Below are positions 56,345 through 64,000 of a stretch of DNA of 64,000 bases, piece after piece; position 1 is the first letter of the stretch, and each line of letters begins with the position of its first letter. Source of the stretch: Shewanella psychromarinicola. Lineage in GTDB: Bacteria > Pseudomonadota > Gammaproteobacteria > Enterobacterales > Shewanellaceae. The stretch is taken from contig NZ_CP034073.1 of NCBI RefSeq assembly GCF_003855155.1, forward strand, positions 620,001 to 684,000, written 5' to 3'. The notes below the pieces were generated by a model. It did not search any database, was not told the origin of the DNA, and saw only the letters and a list, made by a program, of their open reading frames with translations. The translations under genes were made by a program, and so were the position numbers.

Positions 56345-56830
56345 ATCTCGCTCCTTTGAGCACTTGTCCAATAATTAATCTACATTGTGTTTTTTTATGC
56401 CGCGCTTAATACCGTTAACGCTACTTGCGCCATGATTTATACGCCAAGTTTAAGGCCACTTTCATCAACGTAAAATACGCTGAATAGTTGCAGCCAACTT
56501 GGCTTATATTCAGCTTCGCTGGTGTTAACGCTAATAAGGCCCCTTAAAAGCAATGGTTCAAGGGAGTACAGAGGAATGCTGATTCCATGTTTAAACCAAT
56601 TAGTGCAACAAAACTACCCTGTAATGACCCTTTTGTTAAATCTTTTAGCCATTTGCTAACAAGTCAATTGTATCTATTTATTAACGCCTGCCGGTCATGA
56701 TTAAGCTGGTGATGCCACAAACCCAGATTTATGTGGGCGAGACTGGCGAGGACTTTATTGAGTTGATCACTATTCATCCAACACGTCATGCCCCCTCATG
56801 CAACACTTCATGCAACACTTAACGTAACAC
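56345..56830. other. Intergenic region with short inverted repeats and a gene remnant
   Basis: These 486 bases contain no intact gene. Short inverted repeats occur at 56443-56450 with 56496-56503 (GCCAAGTT/AACTTGGC) and at 56479-56486 with 56507-56514 (GCTGAATA/TATTCAGC). The 3' part holds the DTW-gene remnant annotated at 56697, and then short direct repeats (CATGCAACACT twice, TAACGTAACACT-like). Confidence 0.6.
56697..56822 (+). pseudogene. Fragment of a DTW-domain gene, inverted relative to the intact copy
   Basis: A frame of 41 codons beginning MIKLVMPQTQIYVGETGEDFIEL matches the LKLVLPQTQIYVGETAEDFIEL segment of the intact DTW-domain protein encoded at 57922-58533 on the other strand. 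At the DNA level 56703-56765 equals the reverse complement of 58324-58386 at 60 of 63 positions. Homology continues weakly for about ten more bases, and the rest of the gene is missing, so this is a non-functional remnant. Confidence 0.8.
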
Positions 56831-57487
56831 TTAACGTAATACGGGCACGTGAAAAAACACCACGTCACTGCCGATAACTTCAAGCTGCCAGCCTTGTTGT
56901 AATGCTAGCCACTCGAAGGTTTCAATCGCGTAGAAATTGATGTGGGTCGGGTCGATTTTATAGTGCCAGTTAATGAATCCTTCAAGGTTCGATACCCGTT
57001 TGGTCATAATGGCCAATATGCCACCGGGTAACAGTAATTGGCTTAATAGCTCGATGAGTTGTTTGGCATTGGCAATATGTTCAATCACTTCGGTTAAACA
57101 CACAAAATCATATTGCTGGCTTAACACCTGAGTATCTGGGTGATAAAACAGATCATAGTTAGCCACGCTGATCCCTTGCTTTGCTGCCATTTGGCTTAGC
57201 ACAGCACCTTCGCCGCAGCCAAAATCTAATCCGCTTGCATTGGGAGCAAGCCGGGTTAACAACGGGGTTAAGGTGCGTGATAAAAAATGCTGATAGCCCG
57301 CATCGGCAAAGTCGTTATGGTGACAATCATAATGGGCTTTTTCGGCGGTTTCATCCCAATAAAATGCTGCCGGAACTGACACCAGCAAACACTGTGAGCA
57401 ACGAACATAGGGGCGATATTTATCTTGATGAAACGCAATAGTTTGATGGTGACACAAAGGACAACACGACAAAATGAACTCCGACAC
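56831..57487 (-). CDS. Class I SAM-dependent methyltransferase with N-terminal zinc-ribbon
   Basis: A 218-residue protein. The N-terminus carries two CxxC pairs (CCPLCHH and VRCSQC), probably a zinc ribbon. The methyltransferase core has motif I LDFGCGEGAVL near residue 96, followed by DFVCLTEVIEHI (motif II) and LLPGGILAIMTKR (motif III). The layout resembles small ubiquinone/O-methyltransferase-like enzymes of the methyltransferase 23 group. The substrate is unknown. It lies on the same strand as the two genes upstream, between the inverted copies of the DTW sequence. Confidence 0.8.
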   Translation of the reverse strand: MSEFILSCCPLCHHQTIAFHQDKYRPYVRCSQCLLVSVPAAFYWDETAEKAHYDCHHNDFADAGYQHFLSRTLTPLLTRLAPNASGLDFGCGEGAVLSQMAAKQGISVANYDLFYHPDTQVLSQQYDFVCLTEVIEHIANAKQLIELLSQLLLPGGILAIMTKRVSNLEGFINWHYKIDPTHINFYAIETFEWLALQQGWQLEVIGSDVVFFHVPVLR

Positions 57488-57520
57488 AGGCGAGGTGAAA
57501 AGTAATAATAAACACTGAGT

Positions 57521-57916
57521 CTATTCTGATAGAACCGGTTCTGCTGTTGTGGTGGCCTTGGGGATTTTACGTGTTTGCTTAGCAGCGTCTTGCGCCTGCT
57601 GTAAATACTTTTGCTGACGGGTTAAACGCTCATCAGATTGAGCACGGGCTTTTTCGAGCTGCTGCGCTTCCCAATCATTAGACTGCGCCTTAGCTAACAC
57701 TTTTTGTTCACGTTCCGAGGTTGCCTTGGCTGCTTCACGCACTTTTTGCAATTGGGTTTGCTCAAGTTCAATCGACTCTTGCCGCGCTTGCTCGCCTTTT
57801 TCAGCTAAGGTCATTTTTTTATGGGGTTTGTCAGCAGCAGAAGCACCAGAAACGACAAACGTCAACGAGCTTGCTGCAACCACTAAAACAAATAAGCCTA
57901 TCAGCCCGATTTTCAT
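57521..57916 (-). CDS. Small exported coiled-coil protein of unknown function
   Basis: A 131-residue protein I do not recognise. It has a signal peptide (LIGLFVLVVAASSLTFVVSGASA) and then an almost entirely charged, Gln/Lys/Glu-rich helical region with a heptad-like pattern (residues about 40-115), and a Pro/Thr tail. No cysteines and no catalytic motif appear. The next gene upstream (DTW) ends 5 bp before its start, so the two probably share a transcript. Confidence 0.6.
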   Translation of the reverse strand: MKIGLIGLFVLVVAASSLTFVVSGASAADKPHKKMTLAEKGEQARQESIELEQTQLQKVREAAKATSEREQKVLAKAQSNDWEAQQLEKARAQSDERLTRQQKYLQQAQDAAKQTRKIPKATTTAEPVLSE

Positions 57917-57921
57917 GTTAT

Positions 57922-58533
57922 CTATCCTTTGATTTTATCGCTGTTATAACGCGCACGAACCTGAGCAGGCATAGCGGTTAACTTATGTTGCACCATTGTG
58001 TTAAACACTGCAAATATTGGCGCGATATCAGTCGCAGGATTTAACGCAACCAGAGTATGAGCAACCGCTTCGAGGGTTGACAGGCTGTCGCTGCGTTTCG
58101 CTTTACGAATAACATATTGCGACTCATCTACACACTCAAGATGCAGCGACGGATAATCAACTAACCACGGATTCAACTGCAACATGCGGTACGCCTTGCG
58201 CCAAGTACCGTCGATTACAATAATAATCACGGCTTCGCTCGCTCCGGCCTTGGCGACAGTTTGGCTGTGCTCATTGGGGTAAACCACGTACACAGGTTTC
58301 GTTTGCGTGGCTAAATAGTGTTGCAACTCAATAAAGTCCTCGGCAGTCTCGCCCACATAAATCTGGGTTTGCGGCAGCACCAGCTTCAATAACCTCACGC
58401 TGTTTTTAGCATGCCCCTCTTCAGACGGGTGTTGCATCACCACCACCTCGGTTTGGGAACACACCGGTTTGAGCGCATGGCAAACACACGTTGACTGCGG
58501 GTATTGGCAATTAATACAATAACTTCTGCTCAT
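57922..58533 (-). CDS. DTW-domain tRNA-uridine aminocarboxypropyltransferase (TapT-like)
   Basis: A 203-residue DTW-domain protein. The name-giving motif is DGTWRKAYRML near residue 110. Other conserved features are a cysteine cluster at the N-terminus (CINCQYPQSTCVCHAL) likely to bind zinc, the HPSEEGHAKNSVRLL segment, and the RKAKRSDSLSTLEAVA block. E. coli YfiP (TapT) uses SAM to add an aminocarboxypropyl group to uridine 47 of some tRNAs, and TapT-like function is inferred here. A partial inverted copy lies at 56697. Confidence 0.8.
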   Translation of the reverse strand: MSRSYCINCQYPQSTCVCHALKPVCSQTEVVVMQHPSEEGHAKNSVRLLKLVLPQTQIYVGETAEDFIELQHYLATQTKPVYVVYPNEHSQTVAKAGASEAVIIIVIDGTWRKAYRMLQLNPWLVDYPSLHLECVDESQYVIRKAKRSDSLSTLEAVAHTLVALNPATDIAPIFAVFNTMVQHKLTAMPAQVRARYNSDKIKG

Positions 58534-58621
58534 TTTTTGTCTTATTCTTGTTGCAAATATGTAAAGTTGAGTTCAATATGCTTGGCTTTACATCATAACA
58601 TCTCAAGGAAGAACCACTATT

Positions 58622-59626
58622 ATGACAGGAATTATCACAAGAACCATGGCAACAACAATGACAAAGATGTCGATTGCCTTAATGCTCGCACTTTCTACAA
58701 GTTCCGTTTATGCCGCACAAGATAATGCCTATCACCACGAAGCAGAACTAAGCTTTTTAGATTCTGACGATGGCGGCGATGGCGGCGATGGCCTAGTTAA
58801 TGCTAACTATCGTTATTACTTTAAAGCGGTTGAACAGGCAGATAAGCCATATGTGCTAGCCGATTTTTTTCACCAAGGTTCAACTGTTGCAGCTCGTTAC
58901 TCTACTTCTAGTTTCGATGATATATATGAACTGTCAGGCCAGTATGTTTTCGACTCTAACTGGTTCGTCGGTGCAAAAGTAAGCCGAGTCAATTTTGATA
59001 CTGGTTCAGATAGCTCTACCATTTATTCAGCAAACTTAGGTTATTTTTTCACGGACCATTCGGCATTAACCCTGAATTACAGCAGAATTTCTGAGTCTGA
59101 ATCAAACACCTTTACATCAACAAACTATAATTCTGAGCGTTATGATAGTAATGACGTTGATGTTTTCGGCCTAACCTATGAACACTTTATTCCATTGCAA
59201 TCAACTGCAGGAGTTATGCTCACAGGTGCATTTACCTATAGTGATCAGCAAAATACGAGTAATGCTTCCAGCACCTCGGTCGATGATTTAGGTCAAGTAA
59301 CAAACACAGATTCTAAAATGTACTTTGGGCACAACAACTATAACGTTGCCATCAATGCCGATTGGTATATCAATAATGCATGGTCTGTAGGGGCTGCGGC
59401 TGAACAGAGTTATACCGAAACTGATTATGACATCAGCGGTACTACTTACGACAACCAGGGTAATAATGACCGAACAGACACTTTGACAGGCATAAACACC
59501 CGCTACGTCTGGCGTTTTGCCGATGTATTTTCGGCTAAGTTTTCACTTGATCACTCATATTACAATGGCGAATATGATAACGACTCACAAACCAGCTTTA
59601 GTATAGGCATTAACGCCCGCTTCTAA
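58622..59626 (+). CDS. Putative outer-membrane porin / beta-barrel protein
   Basis: A 334-residue exported protein. The signal peptide (SIALMLALSTSSVYAA) is followed by alternating hydrophobic/polar segments typical of beta strands, acidic loops (residues about 35-45 are very rich in Asp/Gly), and a C-terminal strand ending in phenylalanine (FSIGINARF), the standard outer-membrane assembly signal. I see Shewanella-like putative-porin features but no specific family. Start could be the first ATG (58622) or later ones at codon 9 or 13. Function unknown. Confidence 0.7.
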   Translation: MTGIITRTMATTMTKMSIALMLALSTSSVYAAQDNAYHHEAELSFLDSDDGGDGGDGLVNANYRYYFKAVEQADKPYVLADFFHQGSTVAARYSTSSFDDIYELSGQYVFDSNWFVGAKVSRVNFDTGSDSSTIYSANLGYFFTDHSALTLNYSRISESESNTFTSTNYNSERYDSNDVDVFGLTYEHFIPLQSTAGVMLTGAFTYSDQQNTSNASSTSVDDLGQVTNTDSKMYFGHNNYNVAINADWYINNAWSVGAAAEQSYTETDYDISGTTYDNQGNNDRTDTLTGINTRYVWRFADVFSAKFSLDHSYYNGEYDNDSQTSFSIGINARF

Positions 59627-59644
59627 GTCTCATCATATTGAGGT

Positions 59645-59684
59645 AAAAAAAAACCCGCGGAATGTGGTTAGCATTCTGCGGGTT
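59645..59684 (-). terminator. Rho-independent terminator of the Bcr/CflA-like gene (may serve both strands)
   Basis: Near-perfect stem AACCCGCGGAATG / CATTCTGCGGGTT with a seven-base loop. The T-tract lies on the minus-strand exit side. Confidence 0.75.
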
Positions 59685-59707
59685 AAAGGTGATATTACTC
59701 AAACTAA

Positions 59708-60913
59708 TTACTCATGTTGTAACTGTTCTTGATGCAGATGGCTTAAGTTTTTCATTGCCATAATGATCAGTAATACTGCACTAAAGCCTGCCATAACCAG
59801 CGCAATGGCATAAGGTGCTGGTATATCTGTTAGTTGCACCAACGCGGTCAGTAATGACGCACCGCTCATTTGAATACACCCCAGCATAGCGGCTGCTGTG
59901 CCTGCTCGTTCACCGAAAGCCGACAACGCCATACTGGTTGCAGGGCCAAGTAAAATAGCAAAACCAATACACAAGATCATCATTGGGGCCATAAAGGCTA
60001 TCGCGGCTGCTAACCCTTCTTGTGGGCCGAATAAGTATATCCCCGCTTCGAGAAAGGCAGCAACTAACATCAGTGACAATGCCAGCAATACGCCCGGACG
60101 ATTACCAATGCGCTTTACCAACACCGGAGCAGCAAAACAGGCGGCAATATTGACCGCAGCATTGAGTCCAAATAAACCACTGAAGGTAAGTTCAGATATA
60201 CCTAAATGACCAATTATCCACACGGGTGAGTACGACACGTAACACAAAATAGACGCCATCGCGATCATGCAGCAACTGGCATAAAACATAAAATGAGGAT
60301 CGCCAATAACAGGCTTGTAACGGCTCCAACGGTATAAAGGACCTGTGCTGTCGGTATTTAATGGACGCGTTTCCGGAAAACGAAATCCCACTAAAAACAG
60401 TACGAAAATGGCATACAAAGCCATAAAAATGAAGGTAGAACGCCAGCCAAACTGTAAGGCCAATAGTCCACCAAATGTGGGGGCCAGTGCAGGAACCACA
60501 CAAATGGCCCCATTGAGGTAACTGTACATTGACACACTTTGTTTGCGGTCATAGCAATCACGTACCGCACTAAATACCACAATAGAGGTTGAACATGCTG
60601 CCAAGCCTTGGAAAACACGCGCAATCTGCAACACTTCAAACTCAACCGCGTAAGCACCTAATAAACTGCTAATGCCATAAAGTACAATACCAAATAACGC
60701 GACAGGTTTACGGCCAAAACGATCCGCTAATGGGCCAATTAAAATTTGTCCTACGCCCATAGCAAATAAAAATAACACTAAGGTGGACTGTACTTCACTG
60801 TTAGATACGCCGTAATCCAACGCCATTGCAGGCATAGATGGAAGATAAATATCAATCGCTAATGGGCTTAGTAGCACCATAAACATTAATAGTGGCAATA
60901 GGTTACGACGCAT
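59708..60913 (-). CDS. MFS multidrug efflux transporter, Bcr/CflA family
   Basis: A 401-residue major facilitator with twelve hydrophobic segments. The Bcr/CflA signature is clear: SPLAIDIYLPSMPAMALDYGVS near the N-terminus, the loop 2-3 motif GPLADRFGRKPVALFG, and PALAPTFGGLLALQFGWRSTF in helix 5. Homologues export bicyclomycin, sulfonamides, chloramphenicol or peptides; the substrate here is unknown. It lies divergent from a LysR regulator, which is the usual arrangement when the regulator controls the pump. Confidence 0.9.
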   Translation of the reverse strand: MRRNLLPLLMFMVLLSPLAIDIYLPSMPAMALDYGVSNSEVQSTLVLFLFAMGVGQILIGPLADRFGRKPVALFGIVLYGISSLLGAYAVEFEVLQIARVFQGLAACSTSIVVFSAVRDCYDRKQSVSMYSYLNGAICVVPALAPTFGGLLALQFGWRSTFIFMALYAIFVLFLVGFRFPETRPLNTDSTGPLYRWSRYKPVIGDPHFMFYASCCMIAMASILCYVSYSPVWIIGHLGISELTFSGLFGLNAAVNIAACFAAPVLVKRIGNRPGVLLALSLMLVAAFLEAGIYLFGPQEGLAAAIAFMAPMMILCIGFAILLGPATSMALSAFGERAGTAAAMLGCIQMSGASLLTALVQLTDIPAPYAIALVMAGFSAVLLIIMAMKNLSHLHQEQLQHE

Positions 60914-60974
60914 ATTTTCTATCTCTCAAAATTGTAATGCACAAAGGTCACCCTTAATAGGGCGCTATAGTAAG

Positions 60975-61029
60975 TCAAATGGAGGTATGAACGGAAATGA
61001 TATAAAATCCAAAGTGAATTTCCATTTGA
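60975..61029. promoter_or_regulatory. Nine-base inverted repeat in the pump/LysR divergent region
   Basis: TCAAATGGA (60975-60983) and TCCATTTGA (61021-61029) are exact reverse complements separated by 37 bp. They lie in the 125-bp gap between the divergent MFS and LysR genes, a plausible position for operator half-sites bound by the regulator. Confidence 0.45.
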
Positions 61030-61038
61030 GAATATCAC

Positions 61039-62022
61039 ATGAACTTAGACAACCTCGCTCGAGTCGATCTTAATCTATTAGTCATTCTGCAAGTCTTACT
61101 TGAGGAGCAAAGTGTCACCCGGGCAGCCCATCGCTTGCATGTCAGTCAATCGGCTGTTAGTAAAAGCTTAAATCGTTTGCGGGAAACATTAGGCGATCCA
61201 CTTTTTCAACGTACAGCACACGGCTTAAAACCAACCGCACATGCTGATGCATTAAGGCAACAACTACCATTAGTGTTGCAAAACTTGTATCAACTCACGC
61301 AACCGCCAACCTTTCATCCGGCGACCAGTAACCGTCAATTTTCATTCTCGATGGTCGAAAGTGCTTATGAAACCTTAATTCCATATTTTATCGGACCATT
61401 ATTACAACAGGCACCGTTAATAAAATTGGATTCTTATGTTTGGACTGAAAAATCAATGCAAGATTTACAACAAGGACAAATCGATTTTGGGCTTGCAGGC
61501 AGAGACATTCAACCTCATACCGATGTCAATTTTGAACATGTGCCTGAAGGTATTGAATCACAAACTCTATTTAACGATCATCAAGTTTGCTTGGTGCGTA
61601 AAGATCACCCTATTTTACAGACTGTCACTGCTGGACACTGGGATCAAGATCACTACCTCAATATGTCTCATGTGCAAGTAAGATGTGAAGGTAACGACTG
61701 GTGGGCCTTGGATTACCACTTAGCCAATTTAGGCTTACATCGTAACTTATCAACCACAGTGCCAGACTTTTACGGTGCAGTAAGTGTATGCGTAAACACC
61801 GATTTAATTTTCACCTTACCGTCTAGTTTTGCCTATCACGCCCAGAAACTGTACTCACTCGTTTCTATTCCCTTGCCGTTTGAATTTATGCCTATGGCCT
61901 ATGTGTTTTTATGGCACGAACGAAATAATCAAGAGCCGGGACATCAATGGTTTCGCAATATTATTTTCAGCAGTGTCGAGAAAGCCATTACTCATAATCA
62001 TATTAGTAAAACTAATCGCTGA
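61039..62022 (+). CDS. LysR-family transcriptional regulator
   Basis: A 327-residue LysR-type regulator. The N-terminal helix-turn-helix (LNLLVILQVLLEEQSVTRAAHRLHVSQSAVSKSLNRLRETLGDPLFQRT) is complete, and a periplasmic-binding-protein-like effector domain follows. The N-terminus NLDNLARVDLNLL is the LeuO/NodD-like style. Its effector is unknown. It is divergent from the Bcr/CflA pump, with the inverted repeat between them, suggesting that it regulates the pump and itself. Confidence 0.92.
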   Translation: MNLDNLARVDLNLLVILQVLLEEQSVTRAAHRLHVSQSAVSKSLNRLRETLGDPLFQRTAHGLKPTAHADALRQQLPLVLQNLYQLTQPPTFHPATSNRQFSFSMVESAYETLIPYFIGPLLQQAPLIKLDSYVWTEKSMQDLQQGQIDFGLAGRDIQPHTDVNFEHVPEGIESQTLFNDHQVCLVRKDHPILQTVTAGHWDQDHYLNMSHVQVRCEGNDWWALDYHLANLGLHRNLSTTVPDFYGAVSVCVNTDLIFTLPSSFAYHAQKLYSLVSIPLPFEFMPMAYVFLWHERNNQEPGHQWFRNIIFSSVEKAITHNHISKTNR

Positions 62023-62142
62023 CATTTCAGCCTTGATTTAACTTTTAAGTCACGAGGCACTAGAATAAAACGAATAAGTAATCGATTACCAAATAAGCAA
62101 ACCTGATGGGTTATCCATAGGGTTAATCCCGGAGGAGAGAGG

Positions 62143-62334
62143 ATGTTCAGTTCAATTAATCTACACAATATAATTCAACGCCTCCGGAAAATGCGCCCAT
62201 ATACTGCATTAGCAACGGTTGCCACTGTCTTATTGGGCGGTCTGTTGTTATTACCGTTAATATTATTGTTTGTATTTGTCGGTTTCATTGGCATGACGCT
62301 CTTGCGTAACCAATATATGAAGCATAATCGCTAA
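62143..62334 (+). CDS. Small single-membrane-spanning protein
   Basis: A 63-residue protein with an excellent ribosome-binding site (GGAGGAGAGAGG) before its ATG, which is the main reason to call it real. It has a basic N-terminus (QRLRKMRPY) and one long hydrophobic segment (about residues 24-50, split by GFIG), and a short basic tail. It could be a small regulatory or stress membrane protein; no family is recognised. Confidence 0.6.
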   Translation: MFSSINLHNIIQRLRKMRPYTALATVATVLLGGLLLLPLILLFVFVGFIGMTLLRNQYMKHNR

Positions 62335-63065
62335 ACTCAAGCAAGGACAGATATCAACCTCATACTAATATTGAACCAAAAAACCACATCATGTCACGTG
62401 ACTAGAACCATTAATCACTCGCGTAAATAATTGTTCTGCCCACACTGACTCAGCTATTTTTTATCATGCCTCTATTTATTTTTTCATATTTACAACCTAA
62501 CTCGCGACACACTTTATCCCTCGATAACTATTAGGATTTATTCGTAATGGGAGGGCATGTTGATGTTTTAAAATACATTTTGCAGCAGTTTGAGGCCATA
62601 TTATACAAGGTCGCGCTTACAACGTGCAGTGGTTGTAGATAAATAAGTGATAACGCACTAGCGACAAGCCACCAATGTGCCCTAAGGGTCCAGCTAAACG
62701 GGTGCTCTTATTTTTAAGCAAGGGTATTCGTAAGCAAAGATACTTGTAAACCAAGGTCTTTGTTGCAAGGTACTCGCTTAGTTAAAGACTCGATCTGTAA
62801 GACTTGCGCCGCAATTAAAACCTGTTTACCTCGAACATATTTTAACCAGAAAATATCTACAAGCCATAGGGATAGTATTATATTGCGATGTTTTTTTAAT
62901 CGAATTCCCAGCTTATATCCATGCCACGGTCAATTGAACATGCACAAGTCACACATTGGCTACAAATCTGTATCGAAATTTTTACATACCTCTTTTGATA
63001 TAGGATAATAAACAGTTACAAAATGTAGGGTTTTATTGTTATAAAAAATATATTAGGGAGCAAAG
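62335..63065. other. Long gene-poor region upstream of the multiheme cytochrome gene
   Basis: No convincing gene is visible in these 731 bases. A 10-bp palindrome (GTCACGTGAC) is at 62393-62402. Four degenerate 16-bp units are described separately at 62716-62778. The region immediately before the cytochrome gene is AT-rich with a purine-rich site (ttagggagcaaag). Confidence 0.6.
62716..62778 (+). repeat. Degenerate 16-bp tandem repeat, four units
   Basis: Units start at 62716, 62732, 62748 and 62764 (the last 15 bp), with consensus near AAGCAAGGTACTTGT and several substitutions per unit. It lies within a non-coding stretch. Confidence 0.5.
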
Positions 63066-64000
63066 ATGAAAACATTTTATTTCATTGCCATATTTGTATT
63101 ATTTTCCATGTTAGCGTTCAACGCTAATGCGCAATGGGATGATGATACCGGCTGCATGAGTTGCCATAATGGCATCGAACAATTTTCACAAGTTGACGGC
63201 ATGGCCGATCTGACTTGTGTTGATTGCCACAATGGTGATGGTATCGCCACCAACATGAAAACCGCTCACACAGATATGTGGGCCAATCCGACAGACTTAC
63301 GGGTTATTAACGACACCTGTGGCAGTTGTCACCCAGATGAAGTCGACAACGCCAAAACCTCACTCCATGCCACTATGGCCGGAGTAATTTCAGGTACTCG
63401 CTACAACTTTGCTAGCCAAGATCGTAATGCGATCCATGCCACTTACGATGTTAAAGCACTGAAAACGGGCCGAGAAGGCACAGTTGAAAGCCTAACCCAG
63501 ATACCAAGTTATGACCCAACTCAACCAGAATCAAACACCAATTCACCAGGTGATGATTACCTCCGCAACCAGTGTTTACGTTGCCATATTTGGAGCGACG
63601 GCCATCAACGCGATGGCGATTACCGCGCGTCTGGCTGTGCAGCATGTCATGTTGAATACAGTAACGATGGCACCTATGAAGGTGGCGATAAGGCCATAGA
63701 TAAAACTCAAAAAGATCGTCCTCGCAAGCATAAAATGACCAAGAAAATGACCGTAGACCAGTGTCAGCATTGTCATAACCGCGGCGGACGTACGGGCGTA
63801 AGCTATAAAGGCATGATGGAATCTGACGGATACGGCACACCCTATACCGAAGACGGTGACAAGCAGGGTAAGCTGCATGGCAAACACTACAACTTCCTTG
63901 AAGCTGATTTACACTATGATGCTGGTATGAGTTGTATTGACTGCCACACCAAAAACGAAATGCACGGTGATGGCTACTTATATACCAAAAAAGAGCACGC
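63066..64000 (+). CDS. Multiheme c-type cytochrome, N-terminal part (truncated by window end)
   Basis: The frame is open from the ATG at 63066 to the edge, about 311 residues. A signal peptide (FIAIFVLFSMLAFNANA) predicts export. Seven CxxCH haem-binding motifs are visible (CMSCH, CVDCH, CGSCH, CLRCH, CAACH, CQHCH, CIDCH), so it is a multihaem cytochrome, and the protein continues with more sequence expected. The repeated histidines could serve as distal haem ligands. Many such proteins occur in Shewanella for anaerobic respiration; I cannot name the specific one. The ATG has a GGGAGCAAAG site. Confidence 0.92.
   Translation, partial: MKTFYFIAIFVLFSMLAFNANAQWDDDTGCMSCHNGIEQFSQVDGMADLTCVDCHNGDGIATNMKTAHTDMWANPTDLRVINDTCGSCHPDEVDNAKTSLHATMAGVISGTRYNFASQDRNAIHATYDVKALKTGREGTVESLTQIPSYDPTQPESNTNSPGDDYLRNQCLRCHIWSDGHQRDGDYRASGCAACHVEYSNDGTYEGGDKAIDKTQKDRPRKHKMTKKMTVDQCQHCHNRGGRTGVSYKGMMESDGYGTPYTEDGDKQGKLHGKHYNFLEADLHYDAGMSCIDCHTKNEMHGDGYLYTKKEH

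Noticed and set aside
62393..62402. GTCACGTGAC palindrome
   Set aside because: Ten bases long and far from any start; chance occurrence is likely.
62760..63008. 82-codon plus-strand frame in the gene-poor region
   Set aside because: No ribosome-binding site, no recognisable motif, Cys/Lys-rich composition unlike a real protein, and it overlaps the degenerate repeat.

Overview
The window looks like chromosomal DNA of a marine or cold-water gammaproteobacterium close to Shewanella. This rests on the gmk-rpoZ-spoT...recG and typA/glnA/ntrBC gene orders, the many gammaproteobacterial families of unknown function (DUF3014, DUF2956, DUF2959, DUF3261), and a secreted multiheme c-type cytochrome at the right edge. 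The species is inferred from gene content only. I saw no rRNA, tRNA or CRISPR array, and no intact transposase or integrase.

Layout. 1-3.6 kb: the 3' end of a PBP1A-like gene, converging on a minus-strand group (YjjG-type nucleotidase, APH-fold sugar kinase, DUF805-like membrane protein). 3.9-12.7 kb: the (p)ppGpp/replication neighbourhood gmk, rpoZ, spoT, ridA, an acyl-CoA synthetase-like gene, a Ca2+/Na+ antiporter and recG. 12.8-13.7 kb: a DUF3014 protein. 13.95-31.09 kb: 18 tightly packed plus-strand genes forming a complete aryl-polyene (APE) type II polyketide pigment-lipid cluster. It has two ketosynthases and a ketosynthase-like chain-length factor, two ACPs, an ACP/CoA ligase, two hotdog dehydratases, a ketoreductase, a thioesterase, two acyltransferase functions (one fused to a glycosyltransferase), an LolA/MMPL/DUF3261 export set, and two accessory enzymes: an MIO-type aromatic amino acid ammonia-lyase and a halogenase-like flavoprotein. 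The cluster ends at a terminator followed by a MITE-like repeat.

31.5-38.3 kb: mostly minus-strand housekeeping genes (azoR, a FabY-like thioesterase, dtd, a YihY/BrkB protein, an Lrp/AsnC regulator, a prepilin and glnA). glnA has a recognisable sigma-54 promoter and upstream NtrC sites. 38.8-44.5 kb: typA, ppnP, a DUF4124 protein and ntrB-ntrC, with NtrC boxes in front of ntrB, so the nitrogen circuit can be read from the sequence. 44.6-51.5 kb: a PAS-GGDEF protein, a FieF-like transporter and a Cpx envelope-stress locus: a cpxP/spy-like gene divergent from a thioredoxin/CcdA-like membrane protein, then cpxR-cpxA. A consensus-like CpxR box lies in the divergent interval. 52-58.5 kb: trmL, a DUF2956 protein, a pair of M16 peptidases (one catalytic, one lacking the zinc motif), a methyltransferase, and a DTW-domain gene with a 63-bp inverted partial copy of itself 1.6 kb away. 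58.6-64 kb: an outer-membrane barrel protein, a Bcr/CflA efflux pump divergent from a LysR regulator, a tiny membrane protein, a long gene-poor stretch, and the start of a multiheme cytochrome.

The most notable region is the aryl-polyene cluster. The ammonia-lyase could make the aromatic starter, the ligase would load it on an ACP, the ketosynthase/ketoreductase/dehydratase set would build the polyene, and acyltransferases and transport proteins would anchor and move the product to the outer membrane. The flavoprotein carries halogenase-family motifs, which raises the possibility of a halogenated pigment.
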